Shown: piece after piece, positions 8,377 through 19,388 of the stretch
How positions within the stretch are numbered: the first letter of the stretch is position 1
Layout: every line of letters starts with the position of its first letter
NCBI RefSeq assembly: GCF_000003605.2
Contig: NW_003148629.1
Coordinates: 1-34,676 of the forward strand
DNA from: Saccoglossus kowalevskii
Lineage: Eukaryota > Hemichordata > Enteropneusta > Harrimaniidae
Reading direction: 5' to 3'
Length of the DNA stretch: 34,676 nt
Position numbers and translations under genes: made by a program
Notes under the pieces: generated by a model
What the model was told of the DNA's origin: nothing
Databases searched by the model: none
What the model saw: only the letters and a program-made list of their open reading frames with translations

Positions 8377-8748
8377 AGTTGACGAGTAAATACCTTAACA
8401 CAATTTTGACAAATTTATCTTGTGTGTTTTATTAAAATCAAGTGTCAAGTAAATTGCATGTTTTGTTTTCATGACGGAGTAGAATTGACTATATCTGCGT
8501 GTGGCTGATACGCGATTCTGGAAACAGCCGAATGACAGTTATACTGGATTTTGATGCGAAATTACCATTTAAATGGCTACCATCCTGTCATTTTTAGTGG
8601 ATTATGGAAAACAAACTTGTGCATTTGTGCAAACTGTGTCTGGGAAGGGTTAATGTATTCAGTACAAGCATGCTCGAGATACAGGTGCGGATGGACGTTG
8701 AATCAGCAAGTCAGGGTCTTTCGGCCATTCCTGTAGGGGTTTTAAAAA

Positions 8749-8832
8749 TACCCCTGGTGGGACTCGAACCCACAATCTTCGGTTGACTTCTCATGTAGGA
8801 TACAGACGCCTTATCCATTCGGCCACAGAGGC
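8749..8832 (-). tRNA. tRNA-Arg(CCU)
   Basis: C32A removes the intron pairing base; G29U and U13G are mismatches. GAG intron, long flank. The 493 bp insertion lies in its 5' spacer. Confidence 0.7.
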
Positions 8833-8918
8833 AGTTGACATGTAATTACCTTAACACAATTTTGACAAATTGATCTTGTGTGTTTTATTTAAAACAAGTG
8901 TCAAGTAGAATGCATGTT

Positions 8919-9411
8919 ATCTATACTTAACTCCAATTATTCGTACAAATTAAACAACAAGCATGAAATGCGGTATGCGGTGGTTGCATTACCCAGGAAC
9001 CACACGCGTTTATTACAAGTATCCCCCCTTACATATGTAAATATTCACGGAATAATCGATGATAAATCCCCATCGCGAATACATTGACCGCCCAGGAAAA
9101 CCAGATATAAAAAACCCGTTAAGGGGAAAAACATCTGGAAACCTGTACCCGACACAATGTCAGATGTATCTAGGGGTGGATGTCGGGAGTCATCCATATT
9201 AAAATTGGACATGTATTAAATAAGAAAAAATACATCGTGAGTTGTTTGCAACCGAGACTGAATACAATAGAACACTCTTCTTACTATATACAAATGAGCA
9301 CCTGGTTATTTAGCCAATAACCAGTCAGAACAGGTGCAATGGCACCTGAATAATTTACATACGAATAGATACCAATCATCTGCTAATCTACGAAACGCAG
9401 ATAATTTATCA
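8919..9411. repeat. 493 bp unrelated insertion in a spacer, copy 1
   Basis: The normal spacer GCATGTT/TTATTTTCATG is split exactly here by 493 bp with no similarity to the array. Removing it restores the spacer with no target-site duplication, and I see no terminal inverted repeats. It is rich in short inverted repeats: GTGGTT/AACCAC 8980-9003, palindrome TTACATATGTAA 9029-9040, CCAGAT/ATCTGG 9101-9138, CCCGACA/TGTCGGG 9148-9187, ATGTATT/AATACAT 9211-9235, GGTTATT/AATAACC 9304-9322, GCACCTG/CAGGTGC 9298-9337 with a further GCACCTG at 9342-9348, and ATCTGC/GCAGAT 9378-9402. No convincing ORF. It could be a non-autonomous element or captured filler DNA; the family is not recognised. Confidence 0.8.
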
Positions 9412-9461
9412 TTATTTTCATGGCGGAGTAGAATTGAATATATCTGAAGGCGATTTAAAAA

Positions 9462-9545
9462 TACCCCTGGTGGAACTCGAACCCACAATCTTTGGTTGAC
9501 TTCAAATGTAGGAGACCGACGCCTTATCCATTAGGCCACAGAGGC
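9462..9545 (-). tRNA. tRNA-Arg(CCU)
   Basis: CATTTGAAGTC intron, C28-A42 mismatch, G53-U61 wobble. Its 3' flank leads into the 493 bp insertion. Confidence 0.78.
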
Positions 9546-9681
9546 AGTTGACGAGTAAATACCTTAACACAATTTTGACAAATTTATCTTGTGTGTTTCA
9601 TTTAAAACAAGTGTCAAGTAGAATGCATGTTTTATTTTCATGACGGAGTAGAATTGAATATATCTGAAGGCGATTTAAAAA

Positions 9682-9733
9682 TACCCCTGGTGGAACTCGA
9701 ACCCACAATCCTTATCCATTAGGCCACAGAGGC
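9682..9733 (-). pseudogene. tRNA-Arg pseudogene lacking anticodon arm
   Basis: 52 bases: acceptor, D and T arms and both Pol III boxes remain, but a 32-base deletion removed anticodon stem, loop and intron, joining GGATAAGG to ATTGTGGG. T5 terminator kept, so a short Pol III transcript is still possible. Confidence 0.9.
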
Positions 9734-9870
9734 AGTTGACGAGTAAATACCTGAACACAATTTTGACAAATTTATCTTGTGTGTTTTATTGATAACAAGT
9801 GTTAAGTAAAATGCATGTTTTATTTTCATGACGGAGTAGAATTGAATATATCTGAAAGGGACTTAAAAAA

Positions 9871-9954
9871 TACCCCTGGTGGGACTCGAACCCACAATCT
9901 TCGGTTGACTTCACATGTAGGAGACCGACGCCTTATCCATTAGGCCACAGAGGC
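9871..9954 (-). tRNA. tRNA-Arg(CCU), consensus
   Basis: GTG intron, discriminator A, T6. Confidence 0.94.
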
Positions 9955-10090
9955 AGTTGACGAGTAAATACCTTAACACAAATTTGACAAATTTATCTTG
10001 TGTGTTTCATTGAAAACAAGTGTTAAGTAAAATGCATGTTTTATTTTCATGACGGAGTAGAATTGAATATATCTGAAAGGGACTTAAAAA

Positions 10091-10174
10091 TACCCCTGGT
10101 GGGACTCGAACCCACAATCTTCGGTTGACTTCACATGTAGGAGTCCGACGCCTTATCCATTAGGCCACAGAAGC
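10091..10174 (-). tRNA. tRNA-Arg(CCU)
   Basis: U31A mismatch and C3U wobble; GTG intron, T5. Confidence 0.82.
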
Positions 10175-10546
10175 AGTTAACATGTAAATACCTTAACACA
10201 ATTTTGACAAATTGATCTTGTGTGTTTTATTAAAATCAAGTGTCAAGTAAATTGCATGTTTTGTTTTCATGACGGAGTAGAATTGAATATATCTGCGTGT
10301 GGTTGATACGCGATTCTGGAAACAGCCGAATGACAGTTATACTGGATTTTGATGCGAAATTACCATTTAAATGGCCACCATTCTGTCATTTTGAGTGGAT
10401 TATGGAAAACAAATTTGTGCATTTGTGCAAACTGTGTCTGTGAAGGGTTAATGTATTCAGTACAAGCATGTCCGAGATACAGGTGCGGATGGACGTTGAA
10501 TCAGCAAATCAGGGTCTTTCGGCCATTCCAGAAGGAGTTTTAAAAA

Positions 10547-10630
10547 TACCCCTGGTGGGACTCGAACCCACAATCTTCGGTTGACTTCTCATGTAGGAGA
10601 CCGACGCCTTATCCATTAGGCCACAGAGGC
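10547..10630 (-). tRNA. tRNA-Arg(CCU), consensus
   Basis: GAG intron, discriminator A, T5, long flank. Confidence 0.93.
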
Positions 10631-10766
10631 AGTTGAAGTATAAATGCCGTAACACAATTTTGACAAATTGATCTTGTGTGTTTCATTGAAAACAAGAGTT
10701 AAGTAAAATGCATGTTCTATTTTCATGACGGAGTAGAATTGAATATATCTGAAAGGGACTTAAAAA

Positions 10767-10849
10767 CACCCCTGGTGGGACTCGAACCCACAATCTTCGG
10801 TTGACTTCTCATGTAGGAGACCGACGCCTTATCCATTAGGCCACGAAGC
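10767..10849 (-). tRNA. tRNA-Arg(CCU), 83 bases
   Basis: One base lost from the acceptor 5' strand near position 6-7; discriminator G, GAG intron. Confidence 0.7.
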
Positions 10850-10984
10850 AGTTGAAGTATAAATGCCGTAACACAATTTTGACAAATTTATCTTGTGTGT
10901 TTCATTGAAAGAAGTGTTAAGTAAAATGCATGTTTTATTTTCATGACGGAGTAGAATTGAATATATCTGAAAGGGACTTAAAAA

Positions 10985-11068
10985 CACCCCTGGTGGGACT
11001 CGAACCCACAATCTTCGGTTAACTTCAAATGTAGGAGACCGACGCCTTATCCATTAGGCCACAGAGGC
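10985..11068 (-). tRNA. tRNA-Arg(CCU)
   Basis: Discriminator G; intron CATTTGAAGTT; stems consensus. Confidence 0.88.
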
Positions 11069-11440
11069 AGTTGACATTTAAATACCTTAACACAATTTTG
11101 ACAAATTGATCTTGTGTGTTTTATTAAAAACAAGTGTCAAGTAAATTGCATGTTTTGTTTTCATGACGGAGTAGAATTGAATATATCTACGTGTGGCTGA
11201 TACGCGATTCTGGAAACAGCCGAATGACAGTTATACTGGATTTTGATGCGAAATTACCATTTAAATGGCCACCATTCTGTAATTTTGAGTGGATTATGGA
11301 AAACAAATTTGTGCATTTGTGCAAACTGTGTATGTGAAGGGTTAATGTATTCAGTAAAAGAATGTACGAGATACAGGTGCGGATAGACGTTGAATCAGCA
11401 AATCAGGGTATTTCGGCCATTCCTGAAGGGGTTTTAAAAA

Positions 11441-11524
11441 TACCCCTGGTGGGACTCGAACCCACAATCTTCGGTTGACTTCACATGTAGGAGACCGACG
11501 CCTTATCCATTAGGTCACAGAGGC
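11441..11524 (-). tRNA. tRNA-Arg(CCU)
   Basis: G10A mismatch, otherwise consensus; GTG intron with long flank. Confidence 0.85.
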
Positions 11525-11660
11525 AGTTGAAGTATAAATGCCGTAACACAATTTTGACAAATTGATCTTGTGTGTTTTATTGAAAACAAGTGTCAAGTAG
11601 AATGCATGTTTTATTTTCATGACGGAGTAGAATTGAATATACCTGAAAGGGACATAAAAA

Positions 11661-11744
11661 CACCCCTAGTGGGACTCGAACCCACAATCTTCGGTTGACT
11701 TCACATGTAGGAGACCGACGCCTTATCCATTAGGCCACAGAGGC
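11661..11744 (-). tRNA. tRNA-Arg(CCU)
   Basis: Discriminator G, C66U giving G7-U66 wobble, GTG intron. Confidence 0.88.
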
Positions 11745-12116
11745 AGTTGACGTTTAAATACCTTAACACAATTTTGACAAATTGATCTTGTGTGTTTTAT
11801 TAAAAACAAGTGTCAAGTAAATTGCATGTTTTGTTTTCATGACGGAGTAGAATTGAATATATCTGCGTGTGGCTGATACGCGATTCTGGAAACAGCCGAA
11901 TGACAGTTATACTGGATTTTGATGCGAAATTACCATTTAAATGGCCACCATTCTGTCATTTTGAGTGGATTATGGAAAACAAATTTGTGCATTTGTGCAA
12001 ACTGTGTCTGTGAAGGGTTAATGTATTCAGTACAAGAATGTACGAGATACAGGTGCGGATAGACGTTGAATCAGCAAATCAGGGTATTTCGGCCATTCCT
12101 GAAGGGGTTTTAAAAA

Positions 12117-12200
12117 TACCCCTGGTGGGACTCGAACCCACAATCTTCGGTTGACTTCTCATGTAGGAGAGCGACGCCTTATCCATTAGGCCACAGAGGC
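12117..12200 (-). tRNA. tRNA-Arg(CCU)
   Basis: G30C leaves C30-C40 open; GAG intron, long flank. Confidence 0.8.
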
Positions 12201-12336
12201 AGTTGAAGTATAAATACATTAACACAATTTTGACAAATTGATCTTGTGTGTTTTATTGAAAACAAGTGTCAAGTAGAATGCATGTTTTATTTTCATGACG
12301 GAGTAGAATTGAATAAATCTGAAAGGGACTTAAAAA

Positions 12337-12420
12337 TACCCCTGGTGGGACTCGAACCCACAATCTTCGGTTGACTTCACATGTAGGAGACCGACGCCTT
12401 ATCCATTAGGCCACAGAGGC
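12337..12420 (-). tRNA. tRNA-Arg(CCU), consensus
   Basis: GTG intron, discriminator A, T5. The block around it matches 199-700 at an offset of 12138. Confidence 0.94.
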
Positions 12421-12798
12421 AGTTGACAAGTAAATACCTTAACACAATTTTGACAAATTGATCTTGTGTGTTTTATTAAAAACAAGTGTCAAGTGTCAAG
12501 TAAATTGCATGATTTGTTTTCATGACGGAGTAGAATTGAATATATCTGCGTGTGGCTGATACGCGATTCTGGAAACAGCCGAATGACAGTTATACTGGAT
12601 TTTGATGCGAAATTACCATTTAAATGGCCACCATTCTGTCATTTTGAGTGGATTATGGAAACAAACTTGTGCATTTGTGCAAACTGTGTCTGTGAAGGGT
12701 TAATGTATTCAGTACAAGAATGTACGAGATACAGGTGCGGATAGACGTTGAATCAGCAAATCAGGGTCTTTCGACCATTCCTGAAGGGGTTTTAAAAA

Positions 12799-12882
12799 TA
12801 CACCTGGTGGGACTCGAACCCACAATCTTCGGTTGACTTCTCATGTAGGATAGCGACGCCTTATCCATTAGTCCACAGAGGC
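12799..12882 (-). tRNA. tRNA-Arg(CCU), damaged
   Basis: C3-U70, C11A, C30-C40 and C32A together; GAG intron, long flank. Likely a pseudogene. Confidence 0.6.
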
Positions 12883-13019
12883 AGTTGAAGTATAAATGCC
12901 GTAACACAATTTTGACAAATTTATCTTGTGTGTTTTATTGAAAACAAGTGTTAAGTAAAATGCATGTTTTATTTTCATTATAGAGTAGAATTGAATATAT
13001 CTGAAAGGGACTTAAAAAA

Positions 13020-13103
13020 TACCCCTGGTGGGACTCGAACCCACAATCTTCTGTTGACTTCACATGTAGGAGACCGACGCCTTATCCATTAGGCCACAGA
13101 GGC
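13020..13103 (-). tRNA. tRNA-Arg(CCU)
   Basis: C41A opens the middle anticodon-stem pair; GTG intron, T6. Confidence 0.8.
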
Positions 13104-13239
13104 AGTTGACGAGTAAATACCTTAACACAATTTTGACAAATTTATCTTGTGTGTTTCATTGAAAACAAGTGTCAAGTAGAATGCATGTTTTATTTTCATG
13201 ACGGAGTAGAATTGAATAAATCTGAAAGTGACTTAAAAA

Positions 13240-13323
13240 TACCCCTGGTGGGACTCGAACCCACAATCTTCGGTTGACTTCACATGTAGGAGACCGACGC
13301 CTTATCCATTAGGCCACAGAGGC
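13240..13323 (-). tRNA. tRNA-Arg(CCU), consensus
   Basis: GTG intron, discriminator A, T5. Confidence 0.94.
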
Positions 13324-13694
13324 AGTTGAAGTATAAATACCTTAACACAATTTTGACAAATTGATCGTGTGTGTTATATTAAAAACAAGTGTCAAGTAAA
13401 TTGCATGATTTGTTTTCATGACGGAGTAGAATTGAATATATCTGCGTGTGGCTGATACGCGATTCTGGAAACAGCCGAATGACAGTTATACTGGATTTTG
13501 ATGCGAAATTACCATTTAAATGGCCACCATTCTGTCATTTTGAGTGGATTATGGAAACAATCTTGTGCATTTGTGCAAACTGTGTCTGTGAAGGGTTAAT
13601 GTATTCAGTACAAGAATGTACGAGATACAGGTGCGGATAGACGTTGAATCAGCAAATCAGGGTCTTTCGGCCATTCCTGAAGGCGTTTTAAAAA

Positions 13695-13778
13695 TACCCC
13701 TGGTGGGACTCGAACCCACAATCTTCGGTTGACTTCTCATGTAGGAGACCGACGCCTTATCCATTAGGCCACAGAGGC
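13695..13778 (-). tRNA. tRNA-Arg(CCU), consensus
   Basis: GAG intron, T5, long flank. Confidence 0.93.
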
Positions 13779-13914
13779 AGTTGAAGTATAAATGCCGTAA
13801 CACAATTTTGACAAATTTATCTTGTGTGTTTTATTGAAAACAAGTGTTAAGTAAAATGCATGTTTTATTTTCATGATGGAGTAGAATGAATATATCTGAA
13901 AGGGACTTAAAAAA

Positions 13915-13998
13915 TACCCCTGGTGGGACTCGAACCCACAATCTTCGGTTGACTTCACATGTAGGAGACCGACGCCTTATCCATTAGGCCACAGAGGC
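13915..13998 (-). tRNA. tRNA-Arg(CCU), consensus
   Basis: GTG intron, discriminator A, T6. Confidence 0.94.
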
Positions 13999-14134
13999 AG
14001 TTGAAGTATAAATGCCGTAACACAATTTTGACAAATTTATCTTGTGTGTTTCATTGAAAACAAGTGTTAAGTAAAATGCATGTTTTATTTTCATGACGGA
14101 GTAGAATTGAATATATCTGAAAGGGACTTAAAAA

Positions 14135-14218
14135 CACCCCTGGTGGGACTCGAACCCACAATCTTCGGTTGAATTCACATGTAGGAGACCGACGCCTTAT
14201 CCATTAGGCCACAGAGGC
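14135..14218 (-). tRNA. tRNA-Arg(CCU)
   Basis: Discriminator G; intron CATGTGAATTC; stems consensus. Confidence 0.91.
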
Positions 14219-14589
14219 AGTTGACAAGTAAATACCTTAACACAATTTTGACAAATTGATCTTGTGTGTTTTATTAAAAACAAGTGGCAAGTAAATTGCA
14301 TGATTTGTTTTCATGACGGAGTAGAATTGAATATATCTGCGTGTGGCTGATACGCGATTCTGGAAACAGCCTAATGACAGTTATACTGGATTTTGATGCG
14401 AAATTACCATTTAAATGGCCACCATTCTGTCATTTTGAGTGGATTATGGAAACAAACTTGTGCATTTGTGCAAACTGTGTCTGTGAAGGGTTAATGTATT
14501 CAGTACAAGAATGTACGAGATACAGGTGCGGATAGACGTTGAATCAGCAAATCAGGGTCTTTCGGCCATTCCTGAAGGGGTTTTAAAAA

Positions 14590-14673
14590 TACCCCTGGTG
14601 GGACTCGAACCCACAATCTTCGGTTGACTTCTCATGTAGGAGACCGACGCCTTATCCATTAGGTCACAGAAGC
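14590..14673 (-). tRNA. tRNA-Arg(CCU)
   Basis: G10A mismatch and C3U wobble; GAG intron, long flank. Confidence 0.82.
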
Positions 14674-15051
14674 AGTTGAAGTATAAATGCTGTAACACAA
14701 TTTTGACAAATTGATCTTGTGTGTTTTATTAAAAACAAGTGTCAAGTGTCAAGTAAATTGCATGATTTGTTTTCATGACGGAGTAGAATTGAATATATCT
14801 GCGTGTGGCTGATACGCGATTCTGGAAACAGCCGAATGACAGTTATACTGGATTTTGATGCGAAATTACCATTTAAATGGCCACCATTCTGTCATTTTGA
14901 GTGGATTATGGAAACAAACTTGTGCATTTGTGCAAACTGTGTCTGTGAAGGGTTAATGTATTCAGTACAAGAATGTACGAGATACAGGTGCGGATAGACG
15001 TTGAATCAGCAAATCAGGGTCTTTCGGCCATTCCTGAAGGAGTTTTAAAAA

Positions 15052-15135
15052 TACCCCTGGTGGGACTCGAACCCACAATCTTCGATTGACTTCTCATGTA
15101 GGAGACCAACGCCTTATCCATTAGGCCATAGAGAC
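15052..15135 (-). tRNA. tRNA-Arg(CCU)
   Basis: G7A mismatch, C2U, C28U and C40U wobbles; GAG intron, long flank. Confidence 0.72.
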
Positions 15136-15270
15136 AGTTGACATGTAATTACCTTAACACAATTTTGACAAATTGATCTTGTGTGTTTTATTGAAAACAA
15201 GTGTCAAGTAGAATGCATGTTTTATTTTCATGACGGAGTAGAATTGAATATATCGAAGGCGATTTAAAAA

Positions 15271-15354
15271 TACCCCTGGTGGAACTCGAACCCACAATCT
15301 TAGGTTGACTTCACATGTAGGAGACCGACGCCTTATCCATTAGGCCACAGAGGC
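15271..15354 (-). tRNA. tRNA-Arg(CCU)
   Basis: G42U opens the pair with C28; G53-U61 wobble; GTG intron. Confidence 0.78.
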
Positions 15355-15490
15355 AGTTGACGAGTAAATACCTTAACACAAATTTGACAAATTTATCTTG
15401 TGTGTTTCATTGAAAACAAGTGTTAAGTAAAATGCATGTTTTATTTTCATGACGGAGTAGAATTGAATATATCTGAAAGGGACTTAAAAA

Positions 15491-15574
15491 TACCCCTGGT
15501 GGGACTCGAACCCACAATCTTCGGTTGACTTCACATGTAGGAGTCCGACGCCTTATCCATTAGGCCACAGAAGC
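15491..15574 (-). tRNA. tRNA-Arg(CCU)
   Basis: U31A and C3U, as in 10091; GTG intron. Confidence 0.82.
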
Positions 15575-15946
15575 AGTTAACATGTAAATACCTTAACACA
15601 ATTTTGACAAATTGATCTTGTGTGTTTTATTAAAATCAAGTGTCAAGTAAATTGCATGTTTTGTTTTCATGACGGAGTAGAATTGAATATATCTGCGTGT
15701 GGTTGATACGCGATTCTGGAAACAGCCGAATGACAGTTATACTGGATTTTGATGCGAAATTACCATTTAAATGGCCACCATTCTGTCATTTTGAGTGGAT
15801 TATGGAAAACAAATTTGTGCATTTGTGCAAACTGTGTCTGTGAAGGGTTAATGTATTCAGTACAAGCATGTCCGAGATACAGGTGCGGATGGACGTTGAA
15901 TCAGCAAATCAGGGTCTTTCGGCCATTCCTGAAGGAGTTTTAAAAA

Positions 15947-16030
15947 TACACCTGGTGGGACTCGAACCCACAATCTTCTGTTGACTTCTCATGTAGGAGA
16001 CCAATGCCTTATCCATTAGGCCACAGAGGC
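15947..16030 (-). tRNA. tRNA-Arg(CCU), damaged
   Basis: C3-U70 and G29-A41 mismatches, C28U, G26A; GAG intron, long flank. Confidence 0.65.
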
Positions 16031-16166
16031 AGTTGAAGTATAAATACATTAACACAATTTTGACAAATTGATCTTGTGTGTTTTATTGAAAACAAGTGTC
16101 AAGTAGAATGCATGTTTTATTTTCATGACGGAGTAGAATTGAATAAATCTGAAAGGGACTTAAAAA

Positions 16167-16250
16167 TACCACTGGTGGGACTCGAACCCACAATCTTCGG
16201 TTGACTTCACATGTAGGAGACCGACGCCTTATCCATTAGGCCACAGAGGC
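16167..16250 (-). tRNA. tRNA-Arg(CCU)
   Basis: G69U leaves U4-U69 in the acceptor; GTG intron, T5. Confidence 0.82.
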
Positions 16251-16628
16251 AGTTGACATTTAAATACCTTAACACAATTTTGACAAATTGATCTTGTGTG
16301 TTTTATTAAAAACAAGTGTCAAGTGTCAAGTAAATTGCATGATTTGTTTTCATGACCGAGTAGAATTGAATATATTTGCGTGTGGCTGATACGCGATTCT
16401 GGAAACAGCCGAATGACAGTTATACTGGATTTTGATGCGAAATTACCATTTAAATGGCCACCATTCTGTCATTTTGAGTGGATTATGGAAACAAACTTGT
16501 GCATTTGTGCAAACTGTGTCTGTGAAGGGTTAATGTATTCAGTACAAGAATGTACGAGATACAGGTGCGGATAGACGTTGAATCAGCAAATCAGGGTCTT
16601 TCGGCCATTCCTGAAGGAGTTTTAAAAA

Positions 16629-16712
16629 TACCCCTGGTGGGACTCGAACCCACAATCTTCGGTTGACTTCTCATGTAGGAGACCGACGCCTTATCCATTA
16701 GGCCACAGAGGC
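16629..16712 (-). tRNA. tRNA-Arg(CCU), consensus
   Basis: GAG intron, T5, long flank with the TGTCAAG duplication. Confidence 0.93.
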
Positions 16713-16849
16713 AGTTGAAGTATAAATGCCGTAACACAATTTTGACAAATTTATCTTGTGTGTTTTATTGAAAACAAGTGTTAAGTAAAATGCATGTTTT
16801 ATTTTCATGATGGAGTAGAATTGAATATATCTGAAAGGGACTTAAAAAA

Positions 16850-16933
16850 TACCCCTGGTGGGACTCGAACCCACAATCTTCGGTTGACTTCACATGTAGG
16901 AGACCGACGCCTTATCCATTAGGCCACAGAGGC
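16850..16933 (-). tRNA. tRNA-Arg(CCU), consensus
   Basis: GTG intron, T6; duplicate of 8293. Confidence 0.94.
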
Positions 16934-17305
16934 AGTTGACGAGTAAATACCTTAACACAATTTTGACAAATTTATCTTGTGTGTTTTATTAAAATCAAGT
17001 GTCAAGTAAATTGCATGTTTTGTTTTCATGACGGAGTAGAATTGACTATATCTGCGTGTGGCTGATACGCGATTCTGGAAACAGCCGAATGACAGTTATA
17101 CTGGATTTTGATGCGAAATTACCATTTAAATGGCTACCATCCTGTCATTTTTAGTGGATTATGGAAAACAAACTTGTGCATTTGTGCAAACTGTGTCTGG
17201 GAAGGGTTAATGTATTCAGTACAAGCATGCTCGAGATACAGGTGCGGATGGACGTTGAATCAGCAAGTCAGGGTCTTTCGGCCATTCCTGTAGGGGTTTT
17301 AAAAA

Positions 17306-17389
17306 TACCCCTGGTGGGACTCGAACCCACAATCTTCGGTTGACTTCTCATGTAGGAGACAGACGCCTTATCCATTCGGCCACAGAGGC
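17306..17389 (-). tRNA. tRNA-Arg(CCU)
   Basis: Duplicate of 8749 but keeps C32; G29U and U13G mismatches. GAG intron, long flank. Confidence 0.75.
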
Positions 17390-17475
17390 AGTTGACATGT
17401 AATTACCTTAACACAATTTTGACAAATTGATCTTGTGTGTTTTATTTAAAACAAGTGTCAAGTAGAATGCATGTT

Positions 17476-17968
17476 ATCTATACTTAACTCCAATTATTCG
17501 TACAAATTAAACAACAAGCATGAAATGCGGTATGCGGTGGTTGCATTACCCAGGAACCACACGCGTTTATTACAAGTATCCCCCCTTACATATGTAAATA
17601 TTCACGGAATAATCGATGATAAATCCCCATCGCGAATACATTGACCGCCCAGGAAAACCAGATATAAAAAACCCGTTAAGGGGAAAAACATCTGGAAACC
17701 TGTACCCGACACAATGTCAGATGTATCTAGGGGTGGATGTCGGGAGTCATCCATATTAAAATTGGACATGTATTAAATAAGAAAAAATACATCGTGAGTT
17801 GTTTGCAACCGAGACTGAATACAATAGAACACTCTTCTTACTATATACCAATGAGCACCTGGTTATTTAGCCAGTAACCAGTCAGAACAGGTGCAATGGC
17901 ACCTGAATAATTTACATACGAATAGATACCAATCATCTGCTAATCTACGAAACGCAGATAATTTATCA
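17476..17968. repeat. 493 bp unrelated insertion, copy 2
   Basis: Near-identical to 8919-9411 at an offset of 8557 and at the same spacer position, so it arose by block duplication and not by a second insertion. Differences include one base near 17850 and AATAACC changed to AGTAACC, which breaks one pair of the GGTTATT stem. Confidence 0.85.
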
Positions 17969-18018
17969 TTATTTTCATGGCGGAGTAGAATTGAATATAT
18001 CTGAAGGCGATTTAAAAA

Positions 18019-18102
18019 TACCCCTGGTGGAACTCGAACCCACAATCTTTGGTTGACTTCAAATGTAGGAGACCGACGCCTTATCCATTAGGCCACAGAG
18101 GC
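18019..18102 (-). tRNA. tRNA-Arg(CCU)
   Basis: Duplicate of 9462: CATTTG intron, C28-A42 mismatch, G53-U61. Confidence 0.78.
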
Positions 18103-18238
18103 AGTTGACGAGTAAATACCTTAACACAATTTTGACAAATTTATCTTGTGTGTTTCATTTAAAACAAGTGTCAAGTAGAATGCATGTTTTATTTTCATGA
18201 CGGAGTAGAATTGAATATATCTGAAGGCGATTTAAAAA

Positions 18239-18290
18239 TACCCCTGGTGGAACTCGAACCCACAATCCTTATCCATTAGGCCACAGAGGC
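18239..18290 (-). pseudogene. tRNA-Arg pseudogene lacking anticodon arm
   Basis: Same 32-base deletion as at 9682; carried by the 8557-offset block. Confidence 0.9.
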
Positions 18291-18427
18291 AGTTGACGAG
18301 TAAATACCTAAACACAATTTTGACAAATTTATCTTGTGTGTTTTATTGATAACAAGTGTTAAGTAAAATGCATGTTTTATTTTCATGACGGAGTAGAATT
18401 GAATATATCTGAAAGGGACTTAAAAAA

Positions 18428-18511
18428 TACCCCTGGTGGGACTCGAACCCACAATCTTCGGTTGACTTCACATGTAGGAGACCAACGCCTTATCCATTAG
18501 GCCACAGAGGC
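18428..18511 (-). tRNA. tRNA-Arg(CCU)
   Basis: C28U wobble, otherwise consensus; GTG intron, T6. Confidence 0.9.
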
Positions 18512-18647
18512 AGTTGACGAGTAAATACCTTAACACAAATTTGACAAATTTATCTTGTGTGTTTCATTGAAAACAAGTGTTAAGTAATATGCATGTTTTA
18601 TTTTCATGACGGAGTAGAATTGAATATATCTGAAAGGGACTTAAAAA

Positions 18648-18730
18648 TACCCCTGGTGGGACTCGAACCCACAATCTTCGGTTGACTTCACATGTAGGAG
18701 TCCGACGCCTTATCCATTAGCCACAGAAGC
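18648..18730 (-). tRNA. tRNA-Arg(CCU), 83 bases
   Basis: One base lost from the D stem (TTAGCC), U31A, C3U. Lies at the right seam of the duplicated block, so the deletion may be a consensus error. Confidence 0.62.
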
Positions 18731-18864
18731 AGTTAACATGTAAATACCTTAACACAATTTTGACAAATTGATCTTGTGTGTTTATTAAAATCAAGTGTCA
18801 AGTAAATTGCATGATTTGTTTCATGACGGAGTAGAATTGAATAAATCTGAAAGGGACTTAAAAA

Positions 18865-18948
18865 TACCCCTGGTGGGACTCGAACCCACAATCTTCGGTT
18901 GACTTCTCATGTAGGAGACTGACGCCTTATCCATTAGGCCACAGAGGC
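18865..18948 (-). tRNA. tRNA-Arg(CCU)
   Basis: G29A mismatch; GAG intron, T5. Confidence 0.8.
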
Positions 18949-19084
18949 AGTTGAAGTATAAATGCCGTAACACAATTTTGACCAATTTATCTTGTGTGTT
19001 TCATTGAAAACAAGTGTTAAGTAAAATGCATGTTTTATTTTCATGACGGAGTAGAATTGAATATATCTGAAATGGACTTAAAAA

Positions 19085-19168
19085 CACCCTTGGTGGGACT
19101 CGAACCCACAATCTTCGGTTGACTTCACATGTAGGAGACCGACGCCTTATCCATTAGGCCACAGAGGC
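19085..19168 (-). tRNA. tRNA-Arg(CCU)
   Basis: Discriminator G; C5-A68 mismatch; GTG intron. Confidence 0.82.
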
Positions 19169-19304
19169 AGTTGACATTTAAATACCTTAACACAATTTTC
19201 ACAAATTGATCTTGTGTGTTTTATTGAAAACAAGTGTTAAGTAAAATGCATGTTTTATTTTCATGACGGAGTAGAATTGAATATATCTGAAAGGGACTTA
19301 AAAA

Positions 19305-19388
19305 CACCCCTGGTGGGACTCGAACCCACAATCTTCGATTGACTTCTCATGTAGGAGACCAACGCCTTATCCATTAGGCCACAGAGGC
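19305..19388 (-). tRNA. tRNA-Arg(CCU)
   Basis: Discriminator G, GAG intron without long flank; C28U and C40U wobbles. Confidence 0.85.

Larger units (their letters stand above)
16713..18797. repeat. About 2.1 kb block duplicated from 8156-10240
   Basis: Both blocks hold the same order: tRNA, long unit, 493 bp insertion, tRNA, arm-deleted tRNA, two tRNAs. The offset is a constant 8557 with only a handful of substitutions. After about 18790 the second copy switches to short-unit sequence while the first continues into a long unit, so the right border lies in the spacer. A third partial copy (from about 20886, offset 2858 to this one) starts inside a tRNA gene. Confidence 0.85.

Noticed and set aside
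8919-9411. Cut-and-paste DNA transposon
   Set aside because: No terminal inverted repeats and no clear target-site duplication; the TTA seen on both sides would need two missing T bases.
9306-9488. 60-codon minus-strand frame across the 493 bp sequence
   Set aside because: It runs from a tRNA gene into the insertion and has no recognisable domain; both copies are merely block duplicates.
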